Shown here: in pieces, positions 10,041 to 19,663 of the stretch | Position numbering within the stretch: position 1 is the first letter of the stretch | Layout: every line of letters starts with the position of its first letter | Assembly: GCF_000400505.1 (NCBI RefSeq) | Contig: NZ_CM001857.1 | Span: forward strand, 54,220-118,219 | Length of the DNA: 64,000 nucleotides | Source of the DNA: Musicola paradisiaca NCPPB 2511 | GTDB lineage: Bacteria; Pseudomonadota; Gammaproteobacteria; Enterobacterales; Enterobacteriaceae | Direction of reading: 5' to 3' | The notes under the pieces: generated by a model | What the model saw: the letters and a program-made list of their open reading frames with translations, nothing else | What the model was told of the DNA's origin: nothing | The model's database searches: none | Program-made: the position numbers and the translations under genes

Positions 10041-11264
10041 TCAAATGTTTATATTCGGCACGCCACCTAATGCACCAGTTATATATTTCGCATATAGATT
10101 GTCTTGACTCCTTAAACCTTGTATTTCATCTAAGCGCCAAGCCTCACTGACACTATCTGATTTTTCAACAAGATAAACATTATGTTTATTGAGAGTTTTA
10201 AGTACTTCTGCTGTATGACAACTGAATATCAATTGTGATGATAGTTTATTAACTCCTTCATTAGCAAACATATCTAATAGCTCTCTAACCATATATGAGT
10301 GCAGGTCACTATCAAGCTCATCGATAACAGCAACACCACCATAGTTTAATGCGGATATTAATTTATATATAAAATAATAACAGGCTTGAGTACCAGTAGA
10401 CTCCATAATGAATGGTATCTCAAATTCATTGCCACCATGGGCATGAATTCCATAAGGTAGAAATCTTCTTTCAGCTTCGCCAGTTTTCTTATCAATTATA
10501 TCTTCAGTTCTTATCCGAATATCATTAAGACCAAAATCCATTCTGGTTAAGTATTTTTTTGCTTTTTCGAAGAATTCTGGTTTTTCATTATAAAACTCTG
10601 TGGCTTCGAGGACATTTCCATAATTGAAACTTGATTTTCCAAAAACATTTAAATTATTTTCTATGCTATAAAAAATAGAATGCATGGCTTTGGCGATAAC
10701 ATTGTCACCTTTTCTTCTAAAATAAGAGATAGCTGAAGCATTTTGAGGGACTGCTTTTAGCTCATTTACAGAAAAACCATTGCCTGCACTTTTTACTTTG
10801 TATGTATTAGTATCTGTGTCATATTTTCTGTAAAAGACTGACGAAAATAAACGACTGCTTTTATATTTCAATTCTTCATGCAGGACTCTTTTTCTATTAA
10901 ATTTCAAAAAATATTTGAATTCAAAAAAATCTACACTGTTCTTATCCTCTTTACTCTCAACGAAGCATATCTCGATTTCAGAAGGCTCACTTTCATTACA
11001 GATATGAGAATAGATGGGCAATGAGTCGGAATTATCCATTGATTTAAACGACTCACTACAGAACCAGCTTAAAAATGCTAACGGTTTAATTAAGTTAGAC
11101 TTACCAGAACCATTAGCCCCCATGACTGCCAGAACCTTGGTTATGCGGCAGTCTATCCATTGCCTATCAAACGATGACTCTGAAGAGTTTGCCTTCAAGG
11201 TGAGGTCAATCAATTGCTCGTCCTTAAACGAGTAAAGATTTTTAAAACGATACCATTTAATCAT
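10041..11264 (-). CDS. AAA family ATPase (RloA/OLD-like), partner of the RloB-like protein
   Basis: 407 residues. Walker A is GANGSGKSN at about residue 50, preceded by the IKWYRFKNLYSFKD start typical of AAA_15/AAA_21 (SMC/OLD-like) ATPases. The middle is variable and helical. The C-terminal ATPase half shows GGVAVIDELDSDLHSYM (Walker B with D-loop) and FSCHTAEVL (switch histidine). No nuclease domain is fused to it, so the downstream RloB-like protein probably supplies the effector. The gene is clearly A+T-richer than its neighbours and uses AT-ending codons, a sign of horizontal acquisition. Probably the sensor or motor of an abortive-infection type system; this role is inferred from family and context. 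Confidence 0.75.
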   Translation of the reverse strand: MIKWYRFKNLYSFKDEQLIDLTLKANSSESSFDRQWIDCRITKVLAVMGANGSGKSNLIKPLAFLSWFCSESFKSMDNSDSLPIYSHICNESEPSEIEICFVESKEDKNSVDFFEFKYFLKFNRKRVLHEELKYKSSRLFSSVFYRKYDTDTNTYKVKSAGNGFSVNELKAVPQNASAISYFRRKGDNVIAKAMHSIFYSIENNLNVFGKSSFNYGNVLEATEFYNEKPEFFEKAKKYLTRMDFGLNDIRIRTEDIIDKKTGEAERRFLPYGIHAHGGNEFEIPFIMESTGTQACYYFIYKLISALNYGGVAVIDELDSDLHSYMVRELLDMFANEGVNKLSSQLIFSCHTAEVLKTLNKHNVYLVEKSDSVSEAWRLDEIQGLRSQDNLYAKYITGALGGVPNINI

Positions 11265-11523
11265 ACTCGACTCACTTAGACATTTTTTTGTTCAACTTGG
11301 CAAACTATCTCAGTTTGGTTATGCATTGTCTATCATAAAATTGATAAAAATTGAATTGTCAAGTTATCAATCAAGAAAGAAATCTGTAATTTGATAAAAA
11401 TATATATTTGTCATTAGTAATAGGAAGGCTGACGCAATGTGTTGCTGTCTAATATAATTATTTTAAATCAATTGGTTATGTATTTTTATGTGTTATTTGA
11501 TGTTCTGTTTCGTGAAGTATTTA

Positions 11524-11546
11524 TGAGGCTTTAGGGTAAAACCTCA
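11524..11546. repeat. Hairpin downstream of ghrB
   Basis: Arms TGAGGCTTTA / TAAAACCTCA (9 of 10 pairs; the tenth is a G-U pair on the minus strand) around GGG. Possible terminator for ghrB or island boundary structure. Confidence 0.55.
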
Positions 11547-11576
11547 GGATATGGTTGAACGTTATAGACTAGCGAA

Positions 11577-11607
11577 GCCTCTTGGCCAGAATGTCTGCTC
11601 AAGAGGC
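11577..11607. repeat. Inverted repeat close to the ghrB stop codon
   Basis: Perfect 8-base arms GCCTCTTG / CAAGAGGC with a 15-base loop, 26 bases after the ghrB stop on the minus strand. No T run, so termination activity is uncertain. Confidence 0.5.
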
Positions 11608-11632
11608 AGTCTTGATGAGAGGGTACGATGGG

Positions 11633-12598
11633 TTACTGCGTCAGCACATCCGGATTGACGCAGTTTTCTTTGACGTTGCCGCTGAGCGCGGCGATCAGGT
11701 TGTCCACCGCGCAGGCCGCCATGTTGTAGCGGGTTTCGACGGTGGCGGAACCGATGTGCGGCAGCGCCACCACGTTCGGCAGTTTCAGCAGCGGCGAATC
11801 GACCGGCAGCGGTTCTTGTTCGAACACATCCAGACCGGCGGCGTAGAGGGTGCCGTTGGTCAGGGCTTCAATCAGCGCCTGTTCGTCTACGACCGGGCCG
11901 CGCCCGATATTGATCAGAATGGCGCCGGGCTTCATCTTCGCCAGTTGCGCCTGGCCGATCAGATGACGGGTTTCCGGCGTCAACGGCAGGGTGATGCACA
12001 GAAAATCCGACTCGGCCAGCAGGGTATCGAGATCGCAGTAGCGGGCGTTGAAACGGGTTTCCGCCTCATCATGATGACGGCGGGCGTTGTAGAGCACGTT
12101 CATGCCGAAGCCACAGTGCGTGCGTTGCGCCACCGCCAGCCCGATACGCCCCATGCCCAGAATGCCGATGGTTTTGTGATGCACATCGACGCCGAACCAG
12201 TCGGCGCCGACGCTGCGCGTCCACTCGCCGGCTTTCACCCGCTCGGCGGATTCCAGCGCCCGTCGGGCGCTCATCAGCATCAGCGTCAGTACGGTGTCGG
12301 CCACGGTTTCGGTCAGGACGGTCGGCGTGTGCATCAGCAGTGCGTTCTTTTCATTCAGCGCGGCGACGTCAATGTTGTCGTAACCCACCGAGACGGTGGA
12401 AACCGCACGTAATTTCGGCATATGGGCTATGTATTCCCGGCTGACGGTATGACCTGCGCCGATGAGGCCTTCCGCGTTCGCCAGCACCGGGTGGTCGACA
12501 GGCGGCAGGCCATCGAAGACGGCGACGGTAAAGTGTTGTTCCAGCGTGCGGCGTAAATCGTCAGGAATGCTTTTGTAGAGGATTATTTCAGGTTTCAT
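11633..12598 (-). CDS. ghrB: Glyoxylate/hydroxypyruvate reductase B (2-ketogluconate reductase)
   Basis: 321 residues from ATG 12598, which has CTGGAG upstream; an in-frame TTG at 12622 is less likely. D-2-hydroxyacid dehydrogenase family: NAD(P)-binding [12 protein letters not shown] near 150, catalytic Arg in [10 protein letters not shown], Glu in the LDVFEQEPL region, and His in LPHIGSAT. It closely follows E. coli GhrB ([31 protein letters not shown] end). It reduces glyoxylate, hydroxypyruvate and 2-keto-D-gluconate in the cytoplasm. Monocistronic on the minus strand, next to the acquired ATPase/RloB island. Confidence 0.92.
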   Translation of the reverse strand: MKPEIILYKSIPDDLRRTLEQHFTVAVFDGLPPVDHPVLANAEGLIGAGHTVSREYIAHMPKLRAVSTVSVGYDNIDVAALNEKNALLMHTPTVLTETVADTVLTLMLMSARRALESAERVKAGEWTRSVGADWFGVDVHHKTIGILGMGRIGLAVAQRTHCGFGMNVLYNARRHHDEAETRFNARYCDLDTLLAESDFLCITLPLTPETRHLIGQAQLAKMKPGAILINIGRGPVVDEQALIEALTNGTLYAAGLDVFEQEPLPVDSPLLKLPNVVALPHIGSATVETRYNMAACAVDNLIAALSGNVKENCVNPDVLTQ

Positions 12599-12837
12599 CG
12601 GTACAAACTCCAGCAGATTCAAGGCGAGGTGACAATCTGCATCATGGGTGAGGCCGGTGTGAACCGCAAGCGATTAAGGCACATCATTGGCTGTGGAATT
12701 GCCCATATTTTAATTCAAATAAATCGAATGATATCCGCAAAATTACCCGATTTTCATCACCGGATGACAGGCATAGGATAGATTCCATCGAAGGTAATCA
12801 GCCTTCCACACTGATAAATACACGAGGAATTAATACT

Positions 12838-13086
12838 ATGAACGCCATCAAAAATATTGCTGCAATTTTCGCTCTCGCAACCCTGTCTTTCGGTACTATG
12901 GCGGCCACTGAAGTTCATCAGGCGCAGGGCACTGAAATCGGTACCGTTTCCGCCAGTGCCTCCAGCCTGGGTGAGTTGAATGCCGAACTGGCCGCCAAAG
13001 CCGATGCCGCCGGCGCCAAATCCTTCCGCATCATTTCCGCCAGCGGCAGCGATAGCCTGCGAGGTGTGGCTGAGCTCTACAACTGA
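12838..13086 (+). CDS. Small periplasmic DUF1471 (YdgH/BhsA/McbA-like) stress protein
   Basis: 82 residues. A signal peptide with likely cleavage after TMA (residue 22) leaves a mature domain of about 60 residues with the DUF1471 pattern: E-I-G-T-V-S-A-S near the front, a helix LGELNAELAAKADAAGAKSFRI, and a last strand with SDSLRGVAELY. E. coli relatives (BhsA, McbA, YhcN) respond to stress and influence biofilm. GAGGAATTAATACT precedes the ATG. Single gene, followed by a G+C-rich hairpin. Confidence 0.88.
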   Translation: MNAIKNIAAIFALATLSFGTMAATEVHQAQGTEIGTVSASASSLGELNAELAAKADAAGAKSFRIISASGSDSLRGVAELYN

Positions 13087-13103
13087 TTGTTCTCACCGAT
13101 TGA

Positions 13104-13129
13104 CATGGGACGGGTTGACCCGTCCCGTG
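13104..13129 (+). terminator. Putative terminator of the DUF1471 gene
   Basis: Perfect GGGACGGG / CCCGTCCC stem (8 bp, extendable to 11 with a wobble pair) around TTGA, 18 bases after the stop. The T-rich tail (CTGCTTTC) is weak. Also lies between convergent genes. Confidence 0.6.
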
Positions 13130-13145
13130 CCCTGCTTTCGACACG

Positions 13146-13595
13146 TCACCCCGACAAGGTTGGATCCAGCCGCTTCCAGTGCATAATCAAGAGTTGGGCC
13201 TGCGTTTCCCCCTGATAACTCTCCTGTACCACCGAGTACCCCAGCTTGCGGTAAAACGCACAGGCGCGATGGTTTTGCTGATACACCTCCAGGCTCAGTG
13301 CATCAAATCTATCCTGAACGTAGCGCATCAGCGTGGCGGCAACACCCGTGCCGTATAGCCGGTGGTGGACGAACAGCGCGCCGACAAAACGTTGACGCAT
13401 GACGCTGATAAAACCGCCGATGCCTTGTTCGTCTTCATAAATCCAGGTCTGAGAGTGGGGAAGATAGCGATAACGCACCAGCTCTTCGCTTTCCTGCCAG
13501 TAACGAGGGTGGATGAACGGGTGCGCGCGGGTGGTACTTTCCAGCCAAAGCGGTATGAGTTGTTCCACATCCTGTGGATGAAAATCCCGGATCAC
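13146..13595 (-). CDS. yiaC: GNAT family N-acetyltransferase, YiaC-like
   Basis: 149 residues. A GNAT fold is visible: IRDFHPQDVEQLIPLWLEST at the start, LFVHHRLYGTGVAATLMRYV as the acetyl-CoA pyrophosphate loop (a degenerate R/Q-x-x-G-x-G/A), then LEVYQQNHRACAFYRKLGY. Start is GTG at 13595, whose bases overlap the tag stop codon (GTGA), implying translational coupling. E. coli yiaC has the same tag-yiaC order and similar protein; YiaC acts as a lysine acetyltransferase there. Substrate in this organism is not evident. Confidence 0.85.
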   Translation of the reverse strand: MIRDFHPQDVEQLIPLWLESTTRAHPFIHPRYWQESEELVRYRYLPHSQTWIYEDEQGIGGFISVMRQRFVGALFVHHRLYGTGVAATLMRYVQDRFDALSLEVYQQNHRACAFYRKLGYSVVQESYQGETQAQLLIMHWKRLDPTLSG

Positions 13596-14152
13596 GATGA
13601 CTCCTGGCGGCAGAAACAGTCGACAACATGGTCGTTCACCAGGCCGGCCGCCTGCATGAAGGCGTAACAGATGGTGGAACCGATAAATTTGAAGCCGCGC
13701 TTTTTCAACGCCTTGGACATGGCGTCGGAAACGGCGGTTTTCGCCGGGACGTCGGACAGGGAAACCGGGTGGTTGACGATCGGCGTGTGGTCGACAAACG
13801 CCCAGATAAAATCGGAAAAATTTTCACCCTGCGCTTGCATCACTATCCAGGCACGCGCATTGGTGATGATGGCCTCGATCTTTCCCCGATGTCGGATGAT
13901 GCTGCTGTCCTGTACCAGCCGCGCGACGTCGTCGTCGGTCATCACGGCAACGCGATGCGGGTCGAAATCATGAAAACAGCGGCGGTAGTGTTCCCGTTTT
14001 TTGAGTACGGTAATCCATGACAACCCCGCCTGCTGGCCTTCGAGACAGAGCAACTCGAACAGTTTCTGACTGTTGGTGCAGGGTTTGCCCCATTCGTTGT
14101 CGTGGTAGTCCAGATACAGGGCATCCTGAGTGACCCAGCCGCAGCGTTTCAT
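13592..14152 (-). CDS. tag: DNA-3-methyladenine glycosylase I
   Basis: 186 residues from ATG 14152 behind GGGGGA; upstream in-frame codons have no ribosome site. Tag family: zinc ligands Cys4 and His17 in the MKRCGWV...YHDNEWG start and His/Cys in the NDHVVDCFC end; the substrate pocket includes GLSWITVLKKRE and GFKFIGSTICYAFMQA. It removes 3-methyladenine from alkylated DNA, leaving an abasic site. Start of a two-gene unit with yiaC, divergent from the TSUP permease gene. Confidence 0.95.
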   Translation of the reverse strand: MKRCGWVTQDALYLDYHDNEWGKPCTNSQKLFELLCLEGQQAGLSWITVLKKREHYRRCFHDFDPHRVAVMTDDDVARLVQDSSIIRHRGKIEAIITNARAWIVMQAQGENFSDFIWAFVDHTPIVNHPVSLSDVPAKTAVSDAMSKALKKRGFKFIGSTICYAFMQAAGLVNDHVVDCFCRQESS

Positions 14153-14357
14153 AGCGTCCCCCGATAAAGAGTTAACCCGTTGTGATTTGTCGGTGATGTT
14201 GGTATTGATGATGGCCGACGTGTGGCGCATAGATGCGGATCCCGGCGATGATTACCTGAACGCCGGCGGGATGCAACCCTGCGCCGACAGTAAGATCACG
14301 AAACCGAAGATGGCGCTGATGTGATGCCGTCTCATTTTTTGCAGACAGGGGAGCGTA

Positions 14358-15164
14358 ATGGGCGTCGAGTGGATATTGGCTTATCTGGCATTGGGTGCCG
14401 TCGTCGGTTTTATGGCCGGGCTGCTGGGCATCGGTGGCGGCGGCATCATGGTGCCGGTGCTGACCGGGTTGTTCGCCGCCCAAGGCGTAGCGCCGTCGCA
14501 CCTGGTGCATCTGGCGCTGGGGACGTCCATGGCCGCCATCGTGATGACCGCCGTCTCCAGTCTGCGTACCCACCATCAGCATCAGGCGGTGCTATGGCCG
14601 GTGGTGTGGCGCATCGCCCCCGCCATCTTGATCGGCACTTTTGCCGCCACCTGGTTGGCGACGAAGGTGCCGACGCGCGTGCTGGCGATCTTTTTCTCCT
14701 GTTTCATGGCTTATGTCGCCGTGCAGATGGTGTTGAACATTAAGCCCAAACCCAACCGTCAGTTGCCGGGAACGCCGGGCTTATCGCTGGCGGGGCTGGT
14801 TATCGGCGGTATCTCCGCGCTGGTGGCGATTGGCGGCGGCTCGCTGACCGTCCCTTTCCTGACCTGGTGCAACGTGCGCATTCAGCAGGCGATCGGCACG
14901 TCTGCCGCCGTCGGGTTGCCGATCGCGCTGGCCGGTGCGTTGGGGTATATGGTGAATGGCTGGTCGACGACCGGTTTGCCCGCATTCAGCATGGGTTACG
15001 TCTCGCTGCCGGCGGTAGTGCTGATTTCCATGGTGAGCTTTTTTACTGCGCCGGTGGGCGCGCGGCTGGCGCACCGGCTGCCGGTCGTCACGCTGAAAAA
15101 GTGTTTTGCCGGGCTGCTGCTGTTGCTGAGTTTGAAAATGTTGCAGACCGTATTTACCGGCTGA
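14358..15164 (+). CDS. TSUP family (TauE/SafE) membrane permease
   Basis: 268 residues with about eight hydrophobic segments and the two-fold repeat of TauE/SafE proteins: GLLGIGGGGIMVPVL near residue 25 and its copy ISALVAIGGGSLTVPFL near 155. Family members move sulfite, sulfoacetate or other organosulfur anions across the inner membrane. No sulfur gene is adjacent, so the substrate stays open. ATG is preceded by GGGGAG. Single gene upstream of glyQS. Confidence 0.85.
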   Translation: MGVEWILAYLALGAVVGFMAGLLGIGGGGIMVPVLTGLFAAQGVAPSHLVHLALGTSMAAIVMTAVSSLRTHHQHQAVLWPVVWRIAPAILIGTFAATWLATKVPTRVLAIFFSCFMAYVAVQMVLNIKPKPNRQLPGTPGLSLAGLVIGGISALVAIGGGSLTVPFLTWCNVRIQQAIGTSAAVGLPIALAGALGYMVNGWSTTGLPAFSMGYVSLPAVVLISMVSFFTAPVGARLAHRLPVVTLKKCFAGLLLLLSLKMLQTVFTG

Positions 15165-15203
15165 ATAGCCTATTCGGCCCCTGTGTTTTACGGGCTGCAA
15201 AAA

Positions 15204-15219
15204 TTTACCCGTGGGTAAA
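15204..15219. repeat. Palindrome in the glyQ upstream region
   Basis: TTTACCC-GT-GGGTAAA, perfect 7-base arms. It lies about 90 bases before the glyQ start and could be an operator or a small hairpin; a TATACT box at 15261-15266 may be the glyQ -10 element. Confidence 0.4.
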
Positions 15220-15311
15220 GTTGTTGCCGCATTCTGGCTGTATATCTTGCATTCAGCGGGTATACTGGCGCCTTCATTGTAAAAACCACTTGTATCGCGT
15301 GCGAATCCAAC

Positions 15312-16226
15312 ATGCAAAAGTTTGATACCAAGACCTTTCAGGGCCTGATCCTTACACTGCAGGATTATTGGTCGCGTCAGGGCTGTACCATCGTCCAACC
15401 GCTGGACATGGAAGTCGGCGCCGGCACTTCCCACCCAATGACCTGCCTGCGCGCGCTCGGCCCGGAGCCGATTGCCGCCGCCTATGTACAACCGTCCCGC
15501 CGTCCTACCGACGGCCGCTACGGTGAAAACCCCAACCGTCTGCAGCACTACTACCAGTTCCAGGTGATCATCAAGCCGTCGCCGGACAATATTCAGGAGC
15601 TGTACCTCGGTTCGCTGAAGGAGTTGGGCATGGATCCGACCATTCACGACATCCGCTTCGTGGAAGATAACTGGGAAAACCCGACGCTGGGCGCCTGGGG
15701 GCTGGGTTGGGAAGTGTGGCTGAACGGCATGGAAGTGACCCAGTTCACCTACTTCCAGCAGGTGGGTGGTCTTGAGTGTAAACCGGTGACTGGCGAGATC
15801 ACTTACGGCCTGGAACGTCTGGCGATGTACATTCAGGGCGTGGACAGTGTCTACGATCTGGTGTGGAGCGACGGCCCGCTGGGTACAACCACCTATGGCG
15901 ACGTGTTCCATCAGAACGAAGTGGAGCAGTCCACCTATAACTTCGAATACGCCGACGTGGATTTCCTGTTTACCTGCTTCGAGCAGTACGAAAAAGAAGC
16001 CCAGCAGTTGCTGGCGCTGGAAAAACCGCTGCCGTTGCCAGCCTACGAACGCATCCTGAAAGCCGCGCATAGCTTCAACCTGCTGGACGCGCGCAAAGCC
16101 ATTTCCGTGACCGAGCGTCAGCGCTACATCCTGCGGATCCGTACCCTGACCAAAGCGGTGGCGGAAGCCTACTATGCCTCCCGCGAGGCGCTGGGCTTCC
16201 CGATGTGTAATCGAAAAAAGAGCTGA
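15312..16226 (+). CDS. glyQ: Glycine-tRNA ligase alpha subunit
   Basis: 304 residues, matching E. coli GlyQ (303) along the whole length: [17 protein letters not shown] start, [34 protein letters not shown], and [13 protein letters not shown], which form the class II synthetase core that activates glycine. Works as alpha2beta2 with GlyS. The ribosome site is weak; the start is chosen by homology. glyS follows after 9 bases. Confidence 0.98.
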   Translation: MQKFDTKTFQGLILTLQDYWSRQGCTIVQPLDMEVGAGTSHPMTCLRALGPEPIAAAYVQPSRRPTDGRYGENPNRLQHYYQFQVIIKPSPDNIQELYLGSLKELGMDPTIHDIRFVEDNWENPTLGAWGLGWEVWLNGMEVTQFTYFQQVGGLECKPVTGEITYGLERLAMYIQGVDSVYDLVWSDGPLGTTTYGDVFHQNEVEQSTYNFEYADVDFLFTCFEQYEKEAQQLLALEKPLPLPAYERILKAAHSFNLLDARKAISVTERQRYILRIRTLTKAVAEAYYASREALGFPMCNRKKS

Positions 16227-16235
16227 GAGGCAGCG

Positions 16236-18305
16236 ATGACAGACAAGACGTTTCTGGTGGAAATCGGCACGGAAGAGCTGCCGCCGAAGGCTTTGCGCAA
16301 TCTGGCGGAATCTTTTGCCGCTAATTTTACCGCCGAGCTGGATACCGCCGGGCTGGGTTATCAATCGGTGAACTGGTTCGCCGCGCCGCGCCGTCTGGCG
16401 CTGAAAGTTGCCGGTCTGAGCGCGTCTCAGCCGGACAGGGAAGTGGAAAAACGTGGGCCGGCCATCGCGCAGGCGTTTGACGCCGCGGGCCACCCGACCA
16501 AAGCGGCCGAAGGCTGGGCGCGTGGTTGCGGCATCACCGTCTCTCAGGCCGAGCGCCTGACCACCGACAAGGGTGAATGGTTGCTGTTCCGCGCGCAGGT
16601 GAAAGGCGAAGCGGCGCAGGCGCTGCTGCCGGGCATGGTCAGTGCAGCGCTGGCGAAACTGCCGATCCCTAAACTGATGCGCTGGGGCGATAACGACACC
16701 CAGTTTGTGCGTCCGGTGCACACCGTGACGTTGCTGCTGGGCGATGAGCTGGTTCCCGGTACCGTGCTGGGCATCGACTCCGCCCGCACCCTCCGCGGCC
16801 ACCGCTTTATGGGCGAGCCGGAATTCACCATCGATAACGCCGACCAGTATCCGCAGATTCTGCTGGAGCGCGGCAAGGTGCTTGCCGACTACGAGGCGCG
16901 TAAAGCCCAAATCAAAGCGGATGCCGAAGCGGCCGCCCGTAACATTGGCGGTAACGCCGATCTGAGCGACAGCCTGCTGGAAGAAGTCACCTCGCTGGTG
17001 GAATGGCCGGTGGTGCTGACCGCGAAGTTCGAAGAGAAATTCCTGGCGGTGCCGGCGGAAGCGCTGGTGTACACCATGAAGGGCGACCAGAAATACTTCC
17101 CGGTGTACGACAATGCCGGCAAGTTGCTGCCGAATTTTATTTTCGTCGCCAATATTGAGTCCAAAGACCCGCAGCAGATCATCGCCGGTAACGAGAAGGT
17201 GGTGCGCCCGCGTCTGGCCGACGCCGAATTCTTCTTCAATACCGACCGTAAAAAACGCCTCGAAGATCACCTGCCGCGTCTGGAAACCGTGCTGTTCCAG
17301 CAGCAGTTGGGCACATTGCGCGACAAGACCGACCGCATTGCGGCGCTGGCGGGCTGGGTGGCCGGCCAGATCGGCGCCGATGTGAACCATGCTAAACGTG
17401 CGGGCCTGTTGTCCAAGTGCGACCTGATGACCAACATGGTGTTCGAATTTACCGACACCCAGGGCGTGATGGGGATGCACTACGCCCGTCACGACGGCGA
17501 AGCCGAAGACGTGGCGGTGGCGCTGAACGAACAGTATCAGCCGCGCTTTGCCGGTGACGAGCTGCCGTCGTCGCCGGTAGCCTGCGCGCTGGCGATCGCC
17601 GACAAGATGGATACCCTGGCGGGGATCTTTGGCATCGGGCAGCATCCGAAAGGCGACAAAGACCCGTTTGCGCTGCGCCGCGCCGCGCTGGGTGCATTGC
17701 GTATCATCGTGGAAAAACGCCTGCCGCTGGACTTGCAAACCCTGACCGAAGAAGCGGTGCGTCTGTACGGCGACAAGCTGACTAACGCCAACGTGGTGGA
17801 CGATGTGATCGAGTTCATGCTGGGCCGCTTCCGCGCCTGGTATCAGGAAGAAGGTCACAGCGTGGACACCATTCAGGCGGTGCTGGCGCGCCGTCCGACT
17901 CGCCCGGCGGATTTCGACGCCCGTGTGAAAGCGGTGAGCCATTTCCGCACGCTGGAGCAAGCCGCTGCGCTGGCCGCCGCCAACAAGCGCGTGTCCAACA
18001 TTCTGGCTAAATCCACCGAAACGCTGAACGACGGCGTGCAGGCGGCGTTGCTGAAAGAGAACGAAGAAATCCAACTGGCGACCTATGTCACCGCGCTGAC
18101 CAGCAAGCTGGCGCCGTGGTTCGCCGAAGGCCGCTATCAGGAAGCCCTGGTGGAACTGGCGCAGCTGCGCGAATCGGTGGACAACTTCTTCGATAAGGTG
18201 ATGGTCAACGCCGAGGATCAGCAGGTGCGTATCAACCGCCTGACGCTGCTCAACGAACTGCGCAACCTGTTCCTGAAGGTGGCGGATATTTCGGTGTTGC
18301 AGTAA
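16236..18305 (+). CDS. glyS: Glycine-tRNA ligase beta subunit
   Basis: 689 residues, as in E. coli. [26 protein letters not shown] start, [17 protein letters not shown] central region (here [13 protein letters not shown]), HD-like [11 protein letters not shown], and a C-terminal anticodon-binding domain. It recognises tRNA-Gly and completes the alpha2beta2 enzyme. GAGAGGCAGCG ribosome site; cotranscribed with glyQ; strong terminator downstream. Confidence 0.98.
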   Translation: MTDKTFLVEIGTEELPPKALRNLAESFAANFTAELDTAGLGYQSVNWFAAPRRLALKVAGLSASQPDREVEKRGPAIAQAFDAAGHPTKAAEGWARGCGITVSQAERLTTDKGEWLLFRAQVKGEAAQALLPGMVSAALAKLPIPKLMRWGDNDTQFVRPVHTVTLLLGDELVPGTVLGIDSARTLRGHRFMGEPEFTIDNADQYPQILLERGKVLADYEARKAQIKADAEAAARNIGGNADLSDSLLEEVTSLVEWPVVLTAKFEEKFLAVPAEALVYTMKGDQKYFPVYDNAGKLLPNFIFVANIESKDPQQIIAGNEKVVRPRLADAEFFFNTDRKKRLEDHLPRLETVLFQQQLGTLRDKTDRIAALAGWVAGQIGADVNHAKRAGLLSKCDLMTNMVFEFTDTQGVMGMHYARHDGEAEDVAVALNEQYQPRFAGDELPSSPVACALAIADKMDTLAGIFGIGQHPKGDKDPFALRRAALGALRIIVEKRLPLDLQTLTEEAVRLYGDKLTNANVVDDVIEFMLGRFRAWYQEEGHSVDTIQAVLARRPTRPADFDARVKAVSHFRTLEQAAALAAANKRVSNILAKSTETLNDGVQAALLKENEEIQLATYVTALTSKLAPWFAEGRYQEALVELAQLRESVDNFFDKVMVNAEDQQVRINRLTLLNELRNLFLKVADISVLQ

Positions 18306-18333
18306 GCGGTTCGGATATTACCATTCATATCTC

Positions 18334-18358
18334 AAAGCCTCCGTTTCGGAGGCTTTTT
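18334..18358 (+). terminator. Terminator of glyQS
   Basis: AAAGCCTCC / GGAGGCTTT stem with a short GTTTC loop and a T run. Confidence 0.9.
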
Positions 18359-18488
18359 CGTTTGAGCGTGCCTTGTCGAATTCGGCTTGTGCTGATGATG
18401 CACGGTAAAAAGGCGCCCGCCTGCTGCATATTAGCCGGGTGCTAACCGGGGTTTGCCGGGCCATGCTGATGCTGAGGAAGGTCGCCCG

Positions 18489-19496
18489 TCAATTCAATGC
18501 CGTGGGGGGCAATGTACCGCCTGATATTTCCTGCATCACCTTCTCCACCCAGGCACTGAGCGTGTATTGGCGATAAATATTTTCCGCTACGGGTTGGTAA
18601 GGGGTATGAATGAAATCCAATGGGACTGACCCATCCTGATTAAGCATGCAGACATTGTGCGGGTTATAAAAATCATAATCGGCCGTGTGCGGATTGGTGG
18701 TGATCAGTTTGCGCTGATAAGCCATGGATTCGTAAGCGCGAAAAGATAATCCCGCCTGCTGGCCCTGTACAATATCCAGAATGGCTCTGGCATTATCAAT
18801 TTCGTGCGCCAGCGCCGCGCCCAGGAATAATTGCTCCGAGGCTTTTATCCGCGCGTCCTTGATATATTTTCGTTTTCCCGGTTTATCGATATAGAAAATA
18901 AGGTTGGATTTGAGTTCGGGGTTTTTATCGAGAAATTGAACCGCTTGTTTATATCTCTCCGATGTAAAACTCATAATGGAAAAAACATCATATTCACAGG
19001 CCTGATAGGGCGCCGCGCTTTTCCAGGATGGATCGATATAGTTGTTGATTTTGGTGAAGTGAAAGCGTGCGCAATCCTGGCTGTCATAGCTCAGAACGTG
19101 ATCGAACATATTGATATGTAAAGCGTTGTCTGGCGCTTTGCTCAGGCTGTCCCACAGCGTGGCGACCAGCTTTTTTCCATGCTGACGCAGTATGTTCAGG
19201 TGCTGTTCATTAAACAGCTTGGGTTCCGTCATAATAATGGCGTCGAACGGTTCTCGGCCGATAAAAAAATTATGCAGGCCATGCTGGATTTGATGATCGA
19301 GTGCCTGACGTTTGTAGTGCTTGCCGCTAAATGTTTTATAGAGTTTAGCGATAATGCGGTGGCATGAGTCAAAATAACGGAATGTCGATAAATCGCGATG
19401 ATCGATATGGATAACATCGTGACCCTGCCGTTTCATTTCCGCCACGATCGGTGTTGCCAACCCCGCCCAGTCTGGACAAATAAATAACAAACGCAT
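18489..19496 (-). CDS. Glycosyltransferase-like protein (GT-B type, CgeB-like C-terminal)
   Basis: 335 residues. RLLFICPDWAGLATPIVAEMKRQGHDV is a typical GT-B N-terminal strand-loop-helix, EPFDAIIMTEPKL the second Rossmann unit, and FRAYESMAYQRKLITTNPHTADYDFY near residue 265 resembles the nucleotide-sugar-binding end of CgeB/WcaK-type glycosyltransferases. No DXD motif or membrane segment is obvious. A role in surface polysaccharide assembly is plausible, but no polysaccharide gene lies next to it. Single gene on the minus strand; A+T content is a bit higher than in the flanks. Confidence 0.6.
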   Translation of the reverse strand: MRLLFICPDWAGLATPIVAEMKRQGHDVIHIDHRDLSTFRYFDSCHRIIAKLYKTFSGKHYKRQALDHQIQHGLHNFFIGREPFDAIIMTEPKLFNEQHLNILRQHGKKLVATLWDSLSKAPDNALHINMFDHVLSYDSQDCARFHFTKINNYIDPSWKSAAPYQACEYDVFSIMSFTSERYKQAVQFLDKNPELKSNLIFYIDKPGKRKYIKDARIKASEQLFLGAALAHEIDNARAILDIVQGQQAGLSFRAYESMAYQRKLITTNPHTADYDFYNPHNVCMLNQDGSVPLDFIHTPYQPVAENIYRQYTLSAWVEKVMQEISGGTLPPTALN

Positions 19497-19663
19497 AATG
19501 CCGTTATCCTCAGGGTCATTTTTTATGATTCATACGATGCGGCGGTTCTGATCATTATGGCCCGCACCGGATTGAAACAGGATTTTCAATCGCCGGGAAA
19601 TATAGCATTAAATGTTAAGTGGTGTCCTACAGTATTCGGGGCGGGCCCGGCAAGGCGGGCCGC

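Larger units (their letters stand above)
11265..11632. other. A+T-rich region upstream of the ATPase gene
   Basis: 368 bases: the first 200 are very A+T-rich with several TTGATAAAAAT-like stretches and probably hold the ATPase promoter and the island edge. Two hairpins follow near the ghrB end (11524-11546 and 11577-11607, listed separately). No ORF is supported. Confidence 0.5.

Noticed and set aside
9278..11632. Prophage or integrative element with attachment sites
   Set aside because: No integrase, tRNA or direct repeat was seen at the edges; only two genes are present, so it is called an insert, not a mobile element.
14781..18074. Minus-strand open frame of 1097 codons
   Set aside because: It is antisense to yiaC-distal TSUP, glyQ and glyS, which are clear housekeeping genes; its translation is rich in His, Arg and Gln as expected for the complement of high-G+C coding DNA.
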